A stretch of 64,000 nucleotides of DNA from Planococcus citri. Taxonomy: Eukaryota > Arthropoda > Insecta > Hemiptera > Pseudococcidae. The notes under the pieces were generated by a model. The model made no database searches, was not told the origin of the DNA, and saw nothing but the letters and a program-made list of their open reading frames with translations. The position numbers were made by a program, and so were the translations under genes. Below are positions 50,001-63,460 of the stretch, piece after piece (the first letter of the stretch is position 1; each line of letters starts with the position of its first letter). The DNA lies in the NCBI RefSeq assembly GCF_950023065.1, contig NC_088679.1, positions 44,702,001 through 44,766,000 on the forward strand. Direction: 5' to 3'.

Positions 50001-52902
50001 CAGCCGTTTTTCTCAAAATTCAATTTTTAGTGATGAAAATCATTTTACAAATTCTTCATCGGTCATAAACAATCAAATTTTAGGAGAAAATGAGTGTCGT
50101 ATGAAAAGATGAAGAGCGTAAAATTTTCTTCAAACACAGAATACATTGATAGGTACGTACATTTTTTTGAGACTTGGGAGAAAAACGAAGAGGAAAAAAA
50201 TAGTAAATCGCAAGATTTCAGATCTGCAAAAAAATGATTTTGCTTTTTCTTGGAATTTTCGTTTTTGAGATACATATTTTGAGCAAATTTAGAAAGTTCA
50301 AACACATTGAATCAGTTTTCTTCGGAATCTTACACATGAGTCAGTTGGTATTTCCGCAAGTTATTCTTCGATTTTATCAAATCGCGAGTACAGGAAATGG
50401 CTATGTACAAATAGATGAGTTTTTCCGCGAAACATCTCATTTTTCAAGGGAAAAAGACAACGTTCTCCTGATAATAATTACACAAAATGTTCATTATTAC
50501 CTATTAAATACCTATAAATTACGTATAAATAGCAATCAAAATGTTCAAATTTCAACCCTTAGAATTCATCTTTAGGCATGGCAATACAGGTTCAAGTTTA
50601 GTAAGTGTAGTTTTTGAGCAGTCAGTAGTACATACTACGAACACAACCTTAATCAACTTCTCATCGTCAGTCGATCGCTATTCTACTGATACATCATACG
50701 AAAAGATCATTTTACTACACCAAAGATAACAGCGATGCGACAATCAAGTCATTAAACTCAAGTCGCGACGCGACAAGGCGCCGCGGCGTTATTCAATAAG
50801 TAGGTAAACACCGATGATGATAGTTATGATGAAAGAAGACGTCATATTCCCATATAAATATAAACCAAGGAAGGAAGGCGAAAAGGGAAAAAATCTATGC
50901 AATGTTTCCCTTTCCGTTAGCTTGAAACTTTTAAGACAAAAAAAACGAACGCGTATGACTATTTTAAGCTTGAACTACAAAATAAACTTTCACTGAGAGT
51001 GAGCTGATAAAGCGTTTATATTGCCACATAGGGTCGAGAATAAATTGTTACAAATGATAAACCGGTTCGCAACATATTGCCGTTCACCGTGACTTGGTCG
51101 AGTCACATAGATTTTAAACGTCCGGCAATTCCTATATTATATTTTCTCAGTCCCCCACAATTGAATTGAAAACGAAATCGATCCGCAGAATAATTTTTCA
51201 CGAGAAAAAAAATCTCTGGTAATTTTTTCTCCGACAGAGAAAGCTACCAAAATGCGCAAAAAAATACGCGGATATGTGGCAAATGAGGAACAGAATTTAT
51301 CAACATTCGGATATACGACCGTTATCTTCATTATACCATACCATAATAAGTATATTTGGCCATATCTTGTGAATATGATAAAAAAAAAAAGGCGATAACA
51401 ATGCAACGTTTATACAAATTAGTTGTCAATATTAATGAGCATTGGGTTGGGTTTTTCAAGGGCATACTTTTACAGCTTATTCGAGTTAGCATTAAACAAG
51501 AACCATGTATGTGTAACCAAACTCGCGTATAAGTTCATAATGTACAATAGTAATTTCCTGCGAAAAGAAAATTCTCTCGAACTTGCAGCATGAAGTAGGT
51601 ACTCGTACCTCTACCCACCTACGTAATCTTTCGCAGCTTTACGTATGTATGTAATGTATTAGCCTCTATGTACTGACAATGAGTATAAAACTCAACTTAT
51701 GATTAAATGAGAACTCAAGCCGCGCGTATAATGCTGCAAAAATCGATGAAGTAATATTACGTTTTCCCATCATTCTATACGATAACCTTTACGTCAGAGT
51801 GTCATTGTGTATGTACATATAATTATTCCATTTCACATACGAGTATTACCTACCCATGGTGTAGGATCGGTATCGGTACATATAAGGCGAGACAAACACG
51901 TATATCCGGCCTTTTATCATACGTATCGTACATTTTCAATGATAGGTAATCGAATTGTTATGAATTGCAAAATTACCAATGTTACAAGAGTGATAAGATT
52001 AATCAATTAGACATATACGATGAAAAAAAAAATGACACGTGTTTCGCGGGCGTGTTACGTAAAATGAAAAAAAGTTGATCCACACTTTGACGATGGCACA
52101 GGTTAGAAAGGAACAATGTTTAGAAAGTTATGGCAACTGCAAGACCACAATCTAACATTCAAATTGAATATTTTACAAAAGCGAATGCTGCAGAGTCGTT
52201 TTCAAGCAACATTTGAAAAAAAAAATTGTTAAAAAACCTCATCAGGGAGAACGTTTTCCCATTGTTGCCAATATAATTGTCGAGAACTCAAGAAGGTACT
52301 TAAACCCATACCTATTTCAACTCTCAAAACGTACTGAACAGTGTATGTACGTACAGCTGCACAACGTACACTACACTTACAATTCTTACAATGTATGAAT
52401 CATCGACAGGATATTCCAATGTCCATAGACATAGAGATCAGAATTCACAAGAAGCTCGAGTCTAACACATATTTTGCGGCGGTGATATAACATTTTTGTT
52501 TAACCATACTACATATCTCACTCTTCTACGAAATGTTAATTGTGCACATAGAAAGCAAGTAGGTAACATTGAAACAGAAATTAATGATATTGATGTAATT
52601 TCCCTCGTCTAATCATCAATTTCATTGCGACTTATCATTATTCATCGCAATACAAGAATTCATATTTCCAAAGAAATATAAAATTTTTCAAAAAAAAAAA
52701 CACAAAAACGATAAAGCAATTTAGAAATGTTGAAGCACAAATTCTCAGAAATTCGAATGAGTTACGAATTCAAGACGAGATTCAAACAGCAGAAAACACA
52801 AATATTTTAAATATTTTTTCATAATTTGATGCGCACAAAAATTTACAAAAACTTTTTCATTTGAACACATTTATCGGTTTCATTCATTTTTTCACTGCAG
52901 CT
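47049..52902. other. Gene-free stretch, probably Clic intron 1 or 5' flank
   Basis: No recognisable exon on either strand, including none encoding the missing CLIC N-terminus. A small CpG-dense spot (CGCGACAAGGCGCCGCGGCG) lies at about 50766-50785. The rest is AT-rich with short ORFs. Confidence 0.45.
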
Positions 52903-52910
52903 ATGATGAC

Positions 52911-53552
52911 TAGGGCTAGGATTTTTAAGCGCTATCAAACACGTTTTAAGCGCTATAAAAAAGCATTAAAAATGTAAGAAAAAAGCAAAAAAAAGCGCTA
53001 TCAAATCCGACCATGTTACATATCAAAATGAAGGGTTTTTCAAACCCAGCAAGATACCTCCCTTAAATATATGTACAACATGAACCAAAATGAACAAAAA
53101 GAAAAAAATGAAAAAAAGAGGAAAAAACTGGAACTAAAAATTAGAAAAAAATGAAATAAAATAAAAATTGAAAAATGAAAACTAAATCTGTTATTTTTCA
53201 GTTTTTTCTCCCTTGTTTTTTTAAACTGATCTTTTTTCAAAAATTATTTATTTTTTTCAAAAATGTGCAAAAATTGATAAATTTTTGTATTTTGGGAACT
53301 AATTTCTTCAATTTTACCAATTTTTTACCAAAAAAAGCGCTAACAACGAAAAAAAGCCCCAAAAAAGCAAAATTTCCGCCTTTTTGGCCCAAAATAAGCA
53401 TTTAAAAGCATTTACACCCAAAAAAAGCAAAAAAAAGCACTATCAACTTTCACCATTCGCCTCAGAATGGAATGAAACGCAAAGAAAATATATTTATGCC
53501 GTATAGGGTGTTGCTACAAAAAAAAAGCATTATCATAAAAATCCTAGCCCTA
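52911..53552. mobile_element. Non-autonomous hAT transposon (MITE), 642 bp, perfect ends and target duplication
   Basis: The ends are TAGGGCTAGGATTTTT and its exact reverse complement AAAAATCCTAGCCCTA, 16 bp. The element is flanked by identical octamers ATGATGAC at 52903-52910 and 53553-53560. The motif AAGCGCTATCAAA or close variants recurs inside both ends (about 52927, 52948, 52992, 53334 and 53435), like hAT subterminal binding repeats. The interior is A-rich with no transposase. An 8-bp duplication plus TAGGG ends assign it to hAT. The intact duplication and perfect terminal repeats suggest a fairly recent insertion. Confidence 0.9.
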
Positions 53553-53560
53553 ATGATGAC

Positions 53561-56500
53561 TCATAAGTAGAGTGTAAACCAATTTCAGTTTCATCACCAG
53601 AAACTCTTAAATTCTGCTTAATTTCAGACCTATTTTCACCTCGCTGGCAGACAAATCTGCCTAATACTGTGCTGGGGGTAAATGAAAAAGTCGATTTTAA
53701 TTTTAAATTGCAATTTTCTCCATGGTTTGTGGACCAAATTGTACCAAAATTTCACCATTGATAGAGAACCCAGTGGTACAAATTTCAGCTTCATCCGTGC
53801 AATAGTGGCACAGCGCCCTCTCAAAGTGTCACTAATCAAATAGTGCTTTGCAATTACCCCACTCTACCTTACATAATTGTAAATTTTAAAAATACAATGA
53901 AATACCTATTAAATTGGAAACACAAAATTTCAAAATTATCGATTTTTAGCTGATTTTGCCCAAAATATTAATTTTTTCAAGTACCTAGCTAAAAATTAAA
54001 ATGAAAACATTCAAAAATCGCCTCATTTATTCGACAGTTATGCATTGTTCCAAACCTTTTCTTCCCTCCTCATGACTCATGAGGTATTGGTTATGAATTT
54101 GACACCCAACCTACCGACTACCGTATGTACCTACTTCGGATGACAACATCAATTCTCATCGGATTTTCAACTTTTCCAAAATTTAACGAAGCTCAACAAA
54201 ATATCACTGAAAAAGTACGGTGAAAATTTGGGGTTTTCTAAGGCAATGTTCAATTTTTTTCTTAACCCTCCCTCTCCTCCCGTTCGATTATTGAAGCTGA
54301 AAGTTTCAAAATTTCGAACTTATACGCATTATTCAAAGATATTTTTACATAACGAAAATGTATTCAATTTTCATATTATATTTTCGGTTTTTCCGTTTAT
54401 GTTCAGGAAATGACCAGAGTTTTTTTTCCAATAGTATCAATTAAGATGAATGTGTAGTAGATAAAAGTATTTTATTACGATTTTACACTTTTGCTCTTTT
54501 TCAACGAATTTCTTCTTTCTTCCTATCTCTTTTCAAAAGCCATAAATTGAAATATTTCTGAAAAAATTGCTTCGTTTAGTATTTTGAGAATTTGAAAAAA
54601 AAGCACACACTAAAAAACTGAATTTTTCTGCGTTTTTAGAAACAAATATGGAAAAATAAAAATAAATAGGAAAAAGTTTCTACTAAAAAATATTCATATT
54701 AAGCTACATACTTTTATTTTTTTTTTCAAGCTTTTCCCCCTGAAGTATGAGAGGAACGTGGAATGTGGAAGGGAGAGGGGAGGTTTAAAATACTGACTAG
54801 AAGAGCTCAATTTTTCTTGTCTTATATTGATGTAATTTCACAACAATTTTGAAAATCAGCTCCTTCTTCTATTGGTTCTGTTCTATTCCCTATTCAGCTA
54901 TACGCTTCGAATTCGAGCGCAACCAGCAAACAGAATTTTCTTTCTTTTCTCAGACCAGCGAGCAAATGAACTTGGAATTTTTTCAAATAAACGTATTTCT
55001 GTATTGCATGTCAATGAAAATTTACAAGATGAAACATATCCGTGAGAACAGCATCTTCTTGACAGAATGAATTGAAGAAAAAAATCGCATAAAAATAGAA
55101 TACAACACACAAGAAAAATAAGTAGGTACACTTATGACTTATTACATGCCAAATACATAATTCACCAGAAATCAAAATTTGATAATTACTTACTTAAAAT
55201 TTGAATAAATATTTTTTAACTTGGTGAAAAAGAATTATCGAAAAAAGAGTGGAAGAAAACAAGAATAAAAAAGTTGAAAAACCGGATACATCGCTTCTCG
55301 TGTTTGTTTTTATAAGACAGAAAAAAATGTATGTTCAGTATCTTATTCGAAATACGATATAATTTTCAATATTATCTACGTAGTAAACTAGACATTTACA
55401 TGTAGGTAACTATTCAGAAGAAATGCGTTCATCGAACATTTTGATAGGTAATATTACGCAATAAGGGTTGCTTCATCTTTTTCAATTGGTTCAATAGGTA
55501 CTTATTGAGGAATTAAAATTAACTAGCTTTTTTCCCGCAGGTTTTCTAAAAAATAGGGGGGGGGGATGAAAAGTACTACAATTTCACAGTTCATTGTCAA
55601 AAAATTCATACAGAGCTTATATTAGCACTTTCAGTCAAATTTGCTGCCATTTTTTCCTGAAATTTTTTACAGCTGGAACTGATCATTCAGTAGATACTCG
55701 TATGTTCCTCATTATCAATCAACTGCAAATAGGATACACTTCGTCTTAATTCGTTTCACAAAATTTTGAGAACTTTGTACACGATAGGTACATGAGTAGT
55801 CCGCGAAAGAACGTTTAATAACGATAATCTAACGAGAAACCCCCCATACATCTGATTCGTGGTAATCGATCCTACGAAGAATAATAATTACATCAACATT
55901 CAACATCGACATCGACAGTGACCATCTAGTCATCTATACAAGCAACCGCGCTACTCGTCATCTTTCACAGCGAAATACCACATCGAAACAGTAATTTATC
56001 CCACGTCAAAAAAGATTAGATTTTTTACTTCCGAACAAATAGAAATGTGTAGGTATATTTTTCTAGTAGAAAGTAATCATCGGTGATGATTATCTCAAAC
56101 GAATCGAACGAAAACGAAACAACGCATCTTAGACTCTTCGAGAAAGTCTCCGGTAAAAGTTTAATTGTATATGAACAAAAGCCATCGATCGCAGATACCG
56201 ACAGTCGGACACACGATAGGTACGAATACCAGCATTTTTTTTCCATCTACACGCTTCTCTCTCGGTCTCTCTAACTAATTTTCGTTAATGTTAACACACC
56301 ATCACTGTGATCTATAATAATTAGGCAAAAAATGTACACTATTCGTGGGCTATGCGTATACTCGTATACAGCAAAAACCACAGTTGAACCATTTTTCCGC
56401 TTCATTTCTATCGACAATAACGTACCAATTGGCTCATTTAATTAACCATTAAATTTTCTTCTTCGCAAATGAATCATAGGTACGTACTACGTACACACTC

Positions 56501-56831
56501 CGTACTACACGTAAATCGAATAAATGGAATAGACCATAATCTTGTCTTGTATAATTTTTCCAACCAAAACCACAAACTCATTTGTAGTCGTAGGTATCTA
56601 TTGGTAAATATCATAGGTAATCTTCCACACACATGGTATTTCCTCTTTCAAAACTCGGTCAAAGCGTCCACTACTAATTAATTTTTCTCTCTATGACAAT
56701 TTCTTTTCATTTTTTTTTTCATACTGTATGGTGAATTAAACTTCCATTTTAAACGCCGACGATCTAATAAATTTCCGCCACGTTGTATTTATAAAATTAA
56801 AACTGAAGATAGGAAGCTTTGCATATACGTA
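53561..56831. other. Gene-free stretch
   Basis: AT-rich DNA with short ORFs and a 10-bp G-run at 55556-55565. No exon or transposon end was recognised. Confidence 0.5.
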
Positions 56832-56840
56832 TATTTCAAC

Positions 56841-57724
56841 ACGCGCGTCTAGAGTCTGACGGGCTACGAAACGTTCCCGCCAATCACAGCGCAGCGTTAT
56901 GTTTATCACCATTATCACTGAAGTTCAAGTGTTGTACTCATTCTCATTTCTCACAATATTGAAAAAACAAAGTAATTTAGGTATAAATGGACGTTTTGCA
57001 TATTATTTTAAATAAAACACTGTCGCAATGCAGAAATAAAGTACGTACAAGTCCTAGGTAGCTATTCAGATTAACTTTATCATTCAGCACCGGCATTCCC
57101 TGGCAAGCATTATAGACGTAGCAAGAATGAAGTAATCTGATAAGAAAGAACTATCAGTTATCACACACTCATGTATTTTTACTATTTTTACAAATTAATA
57201 AGATCTCATCAGTAAATTCAATACTTGACATTTCAGCGGAGAAAAATGAAAATCAATGAGTAAAATCTGGTATCTAAGTAGATAGAGATACGTAGGCTCA
57301 CGCTAGTTATGCAGCTAGCTATCTGTATCTGTACATTCATTTTCACTAGCTCCAACTGCAAAGTATTTCTTTTTGAAGTTATCGATCTCGATTGCTTTTA
57401 TTGATGTAATTGTAATTATCGTAAATTATGATGGATTTGAAATGAAAACAAGAATGACTTTTCCTATTTGGTATTCATTCAGTAAAGTTGTAAATGTAAA
57501 GTTACAGTACTGTCGTACGTAGGTTAAAGATTAGATTACCAACCAATTTGAAGAAAAAAGTCGTTTAATTTTCTGTTTTAATTAGTAAAATCGCAAAAGC
57601 TCTTTATTATATCGTATTTTCAACGAAAAATAAAAACTGAAAAAAATTGCAAGTCCATAGAACCGCCCCTCTGCGCTGTGATTGGCGGGAACGTTTCGTA
57701 GCCCGTCAGACTCCAGACGCGCGT
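56841..57724. mobile_element. DNA transposon, 54-bp TIRs and 9-bp target duplication (Mutator-like?), 884 bp
   Basis: The left terminal repeat (56841-56894) and right terminal repeat (57671-57724) are reverse complements over 54 bp with one mismatch, starting ACGCGCGTCT. The nonamer TATTTCAAC flanks both sides (56832-56840 and 57725-57733), so this is a true insertion. Long terminal repeats with a 9-bp duplication fit the Mutator-like group best, but the terminal bases are not diagnostic. No transposase frame lies in the roughly 780-bp interior, so the element is non-autonomous. Each repeat holds ATTGGCGGGAA on its outward-reading strand, an overlapping inverted CCAAT box and E2F-like site. 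Confidence 0.8.
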
Positions 57725-57733
57725 TATTTCAAC

Positions 57734-58264
57734 GTCTAGAAAAACAAACACCTTCATACCGAAAAAAAGCAACAATGACTAAACAATTCGTGAACGAAGA
57801 GCGAATTCAACAGCCGTTGAAAGACAGGTACCTATTCTATAAAACCGACCGCTGTACAAGAAGGGAAAAACTCGTTAATATATACCTTAAAAATGGATGT
57901 ATTTATCCTCACGTATGATACGTAGAAAGGTGCATCGGTGGTAACGATGCGTCATCGTTATTTTGCTTTTTCAATTTCATATATTATGTTCAATTCAAGG
58001 ATTTATAAAATACGAAAAAATTGTACGTTTCCCTGTAGAAGATAGGTACGCATTATGTACCCACATATTTTGCGAAACATTTTAATAATGATACACGTGT
58101 GCGAGTATTACGATATATCTATGGGTAATACGTGCAAGTGATTCAATAAATGCAGAAAAATGTAATGATGATCTTCAACTTCATTCTCAACAACACAGAC
58201 AAGAAGAATTGGTCGCAGGAAAACTCGATAGAATGCTCATCGAAGCATTAATTGCACTTTAATA
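57734..58264. other. Flank of the 884-bp element; short ORF of doubtful value
   Basis: An ATG at 57775 opens MTKQFVNEERIQQPLKDR, followed by a donor-like CAG|GTACCT. The larger 78-codon frame that includes it begins inside the transposon's terminal repeat. No downstream exon or family was recognised. Confidence 0.15.
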
Positions 58265-58690
58265 ATTCAACTTTATAAAATTGAGATGAATAATACAAAA
58301 AATTGCTTGATGTAAGAAAAACTTGAAAACAATGTAAAAATTCGAATAAATATGTAACATCTTTAAAATTGATTAAAGTACTCGAAAACTGTACAAAATA
58401 TTGGAAAAAATTTCAAAATAGTGAAAAAATGCATAAAAATAACGTAAAATTTGAAAAAAAAATTCACTGGGATCGAAAACAAACGCAGAAAAAGTTGCTG
58501 AAAATGATATAAAAACGGATGAAATGGCGTGCAAGTTGAGAAAAATGTTAGAAACTCTAAGGTTGAAAAAATTGTCATTAAAATTGAATCAAAAAATACC
58601 AAAAAGTACTCGAAACGCAAAAAAAGGCAGTTGATTAGGCGTAAAAATTATTTAAATGTATGTAAAAGTTGATTAAATTGCAAATTAAGT
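58265..58690. repeat. A-rich degenerate repeat tract
   Basis: Short A-rich units such as TTGAAAAAATTG and GTACTCGAAAACTG recur at loose spacing of about 20 bp. The pattern keeps a phenylalanine-rich 85-codon frame open on the minus strand (58363-58620), which is therefore not convincing as a gene. Confidence 0.35.
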
Positions 58691-61600
58691 CCACTAAAAT
58701 ATTGCGGACACCGGACATTGTCCAAAATAAGTATGTACCTGTAATTAAAAGTTTGTTACATAAGTTAAAGTATTAAAAACTTATGAGAAGAATGAAAAGT
58801 TCCTAACATCAAAATAAACCATGACTTCTCCTGCGATCAATGAAAATCGCCAAAAAATTATAGGTGGTGGCTCTTGGACCCAATTTTCACACATTCATGT
58901 AAAATATCCCCCCCCCCCCCAATCCCATCACCACGCAGAATAATCTTGAAATCAAGACTAAAAAATCGGAAAAGTACTCCAACCCACTAGATTTCTTGGA
59001 CTGAATTTTCTGTTCTGTTTTAAATTTTAGTTTGAAAATTCCAATCTGGTCTATATTGAACATTTGACATGAGGTAAAAAGCTGAAATTTGGCGCAGGTA
59101 CGTCCCATTTCGATCTCTATACGACCAACTAACCGGGATTTCCAGTCATTTTAGATTCAGCAGCAAGTTCTGGAGTTTTTGAATTTCCAAAATATGTATT
59201 CCATAGAAAGACTAATAAAATTCAGAAAATTCAAGGGAAAGGAGAGGGTTCCCCCACACGCTATTTTTAAATGCGCTGGATGGCTCAAGTGCATCAGGCT
59301 CCAAGTCAAATAAAAAAATGTGCAATTGATTTGATTGCTTAAAAATTTCAAAAATAAAACCCACTAGAAAAAATTTGATCACAATGTGCAATTTTGCAGG
59401 TAGGATATTTTCTGCTCTACAATTTTGTTTCTCTCTACGATTTTTACGAAGGTGAATTGATTTCAAAATTCAAATTCTGCATCACAAACAGTCGAGATTT
59501 CAGTTATAAATTTTCAATTTCAACTTATCTCTCAATTTTTTTGTAAGGTTTTCGGTGTTCCCTAAAAATTGATTTTCTACGATCAATTTGAGGGTGTTTT
59601 TTCCAACTTTATATCGCAAAACTTTATTTTTGAGAAAAACCAAGTATCCTATAAAAAAAAACAAGAGGTATAAAATCGTATATTGGAAAATTTGCCAACA
59701 GTAAATTTTGATAAAAGGAAGCATTATTTTGACGATATTTAAGGCCAAAATTCAAAGCTTCTTGTGATACATTCGATCCATTAAGGGTCAATTTTTAGCA
59801 AACCACGTCCACTCTCATCTTAGTTGAAGTTGGTCTCTTTTGACCAATTAAAATTTTTTTGAAGCTTAATTGGAGCAATAGAGCACCGAAAGTACATACA
59901 TTCAATATCTGCAGCTTAAAAATAATGTTGCATTGTTTTTTGTACAAGTATGTTTTGCAAAAATTAGTTTGCATTTTTTTTGTGTGGAAAATTTCGTTTA
60001 GCATTTATGCAGTATGTACTTTCAATATAAGCTTTTTGACCATTCTGCAATATTCTAAAGGATCAAATTAGATCAAACACAGGTTTAGGATTCTTGAAGA
60101 ATTTTTCTAAATTTTGGAACGTGATGAATAAGAAAAAAAAAATGCGCACTCGTAGATGGAAAGAAATGTCCGCGAGACCACCTAAATTACCATAAAATAA
60201 AAATATTTGGAAAACGAACTGTAAATTGATAATTTAGGAGATGAAACCACCACCATAAAACAACTTGAGGTTTTAGCTTCTCGAGATCTCACGTGATTTT
60301 GGTTCCGCTTCCTTTGCGAATAATCTCGTAAAGGTCATAAAAAAAGAAGAAATCTATTTACACACATAAAATATATTTAATTCGGTTGGGTTCAATGATT
60401 TGATAGGTAGTGAATTATTACGGTTCAACAAACAGTTATTGATCCATAGCGTAGGCATCGTCTTCATCATTTTTAATATTTACCCCACATGCGAATACTT
60501 ACAAGTTACAAATACAAATTTATTTGTTTTTTGAAAATTTTCATCACGATTCGAATGAAAAGGAGACCATCCTAATTTTATACCAATTGTTATACCAACT
60601 TAGGTCATTTTTTATATTCTATGTAGATGTTCCAGGGTGAACATTTTTGCACTGCGAGATAAATTTTTCAACTCGAATATTATGTAGACAGATAGGTACG
60701 CATAAGACAAGTTACATAAAAATTTCTGCTACTCGATGAGCAATTGCAAGTGCTCGCCAAAAATTATGAAATTGAAAGTAATGACATGAAAAGGGTTACC
60801 TAAATGGAAAAGAATATAATCAGTAAACAGAATAACTCGTCGAAACCTTCGCAATAACACACTTGATGCGTAATCATGATATTTTCGTGAAACTGAATTC
60901 CATTCGCAAAAAATGTCAAGTATTTGAGAACAGACACTCAAGCATTACTTATCAATCATCGTATCAAATCAAAATTAATCTCATTCATAAACGTGTGTCG
61001 GAGTCATATCAACACAATTCGCTGAAATTTAGTATGTTCTACATAGTTCAGTTTACAAGCGGATTGAAGGGGAATTGAGTGCAAGTAATTTTTAGAGCTA
61101 CTTTAGAAAATTCAAAGCCCTCCACAACCACAACCCTTCATTCTTCGACTAGATAACAACTTTCTTGCGAGTAAAAAACAAAATTATGTGTAAAATCTCA
61201 TTTATTTTCCTCGCACATTTGGTCAGATCGCGGAGTTATTCGTTCATACGTCATGTCCAGAAGACTTTTTTCCGTATCTCCCTCACAAACACTCCAGCAC
61301 GAAGATACGAAGAATTTATGCTTCATCATTGATTCCATAATAGCTTAATAGCCTGCGATTTTTAGCTTCATGAATAACACTACAAGCGAACCGTATCTTT
61401 AAGTCGGCTTAATTTTTTATCTAATTAATTAACTTGCTTCGTGACTGAGCCCATCCAAGGTCACAGCAATAACGTTTCCATGTAGCCACAACGCTCTCGA
61501 ACACTTGAACTTCGCTGATTCTCGAGACTTTACTTCACACTTGGAAAAAAAATGTATTTGACTCAACGATTCTTTTCTATATCTCAATTTTCTGCATCAA

Positions 61601-62890
61601 AAACTTCCCTTTCACTACATATATACCTAGACCTACTCGGACTGAAAACGAACGTATTTAATTCGCGACTTCGGAATAAAAAATCCACCTAGCGTAATAA
61701 CATAAGCTGCAGGAAATGGACAAATATCGGTAACCAGTTCATTGCACTAGTTAACGCGACTTGCATTTAGAATTGGTTTCTATGTACATATTACGTGTTC
61801 ATGGTGTAAATAGTCTTTCAAAACACGCTTTTATAGGTACGACTGGTTTGATGAATTAGGAAACGTCCGCATATATGTAATTGCAGGTTACTAACGTAAT
61901 AAATGAAATAACATGAAAAATTTTTTCATATTCCATACTCTGCGAGTACCAAGTAAGTATTGAAAAATTATTTTTAGATAGGTACGATTATAGTAGAACG
62001 ACTTTCCAACAAAAATACGGGCTTCCGCTATTGGCAAACATCGATACATTTCCAGTTAAAATTGTGCCACAAGTGACGCTTATTTTTCAAAGGATCGAGT
62101 TCTAAAAAAAAGTAGGTACGCTAATCGTATCAATTTGAATTTTTTATTCGAGTCGATTGAAATAATATTAAACCAGGAGCATAAATACAAAGCGTTTCCT
62201 TCTTTTAATCACTGAAGACACGCATCGGCAGATCTACTCAAAAATATCGAAGCTGCCACAGAAACAAGTGTTTTATCACTTCAAAAAATTAGCCTAATTG
62301 TATTTATTTTTATCATTTTTTCACGAAACGTTTTTTCCTCGCGAGATGTAACGCATCGTTGAATCATGAAACACCACTTGAGCATAATAAACTTGGGTAA
62401 TTTCGATCTCATACACCAAGCTACGCGAATATAAAGTATGCAAGTGGAAGTACATTTTCGCTAATGCACACAAGCATCAAGAAGCGTATCAATTTTTCAT
62501 CCGGCTGACGTCAGAAAATCGTTAAAATTTTAAGATCTGCATTTCCTCAATCATGCTTCGTAAACAAGTCCACGTGTATGGAATCACACTTGGAAGACCT
62601 CTACTACGGAAGATGAGTTTATTTTTGAACTTGAACCGAATACATTTTGCCAACAATTGCTCGTAGCTAATAATTGTTCTACAAAAATTAGTTTTCTTTC
62701 CAGCTGGATTTTTCTTCATTTTGGACGGGTACTGGGTAGTTTTCTTCCAAAAAAAACATACCATAGAAAAGCAGATTGATAATGGTGTCATAGTCACACA
62801 TACTTATAGCAATGAACGGAGTGCATAAGTAATATACCTACATTTTATTATACGTAAAACGAGTTCAAAATATACATTTTAAATGTAGTA
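58691..62890. other. Gene-free stretch
   Basis: AT-rich DNA with a 13-bp C-run at 58908-58920. A 91-codon minus-strand frame (62522-62797) has an acceptor-like TTTTTGTAG within it and reasonable composition, but no recognised family. No RNA gene or transposon end was found. Confidence 0.45.
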
Positions 62891-62917
62891 GTATGTATGT
62901 ATGTATGTATGTATGTA
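62891..62917. repeat. (GTAT)n microsatellite
   Basis: Almost seven perfect GTAT units in tandem. Confidence 0.9.
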
Positions 62918-63309
62918 AGCAATTTCGCGTGGTAAAATAGCAACAGCAACGCCAATGTTAAAGCTTCAACTCGCTCATACTATGAATAAGAATAATAGGT
63001 AAATCATTTAAACCGGATACGTGTTCGTTTTAAAAAAATATTTTGTACAGTGCATGAGAGAAAGTGCCCATTATTTGATATTCGAATCAATGATCACACC
63101 ATACGTGTATCGCATTCGTACTTCAAAATTTTGAAAAATAGTTCATCACGTGGTAGTAAATGAATAAACATTGAACATTCTTTGCATGCAATTTCCTAAA
63201 AGGATAGAATTCTATTAAAATTTTCAGTGATTATCGTCAATTCTACATCGACCTCAGAAACAAGTATTCTCTAAATTATTCCAAAAATTATAAAACTACG
63301 CGGGGCAAA

Positions 63310-63460
63310 ATGATTGGATCTGATCAGATCCATACATATAGCGAAGACCTGATTGGATCTAATCAGATCTGAACAGATTTTATTGATCAGACCAGACAAG
63401 GTCATGATCAGATTCGGACAATCTCTAGATCCAATTAGATCTGTTCGGACTTGATCAACT
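63310..63460. repeat. Cluster of GATC pseudo-palindromes
   Basis: About 150 bp dense in GATC, including an 18-bp perfect palindrome TGGATCTGATCAGATCCA at 63315-63332 and variants such as GGATCTAATCAGATCT and ATCCAATTAGATCT. A 17-bp string AGACCTGATTGGATCTA occurs at 63345-63361 and again at 63714-63730. The two copies bracket the large palindrome. Confidence 0.75.

Noticed and set aside
50641..50670. Minus-strand DDEKLIK as a possible CLIC N-terminal exon
   Set aside because: It is followed by a poor donor (GTTGTG) and preceded within a few codons by a stop with no ATG.
62522..62797. 91-codon minus-strand ORF with fair composition
   Set aside because: No recognised domain, no clear partner exons, and AT-rich surroundings; kept only as a remark.
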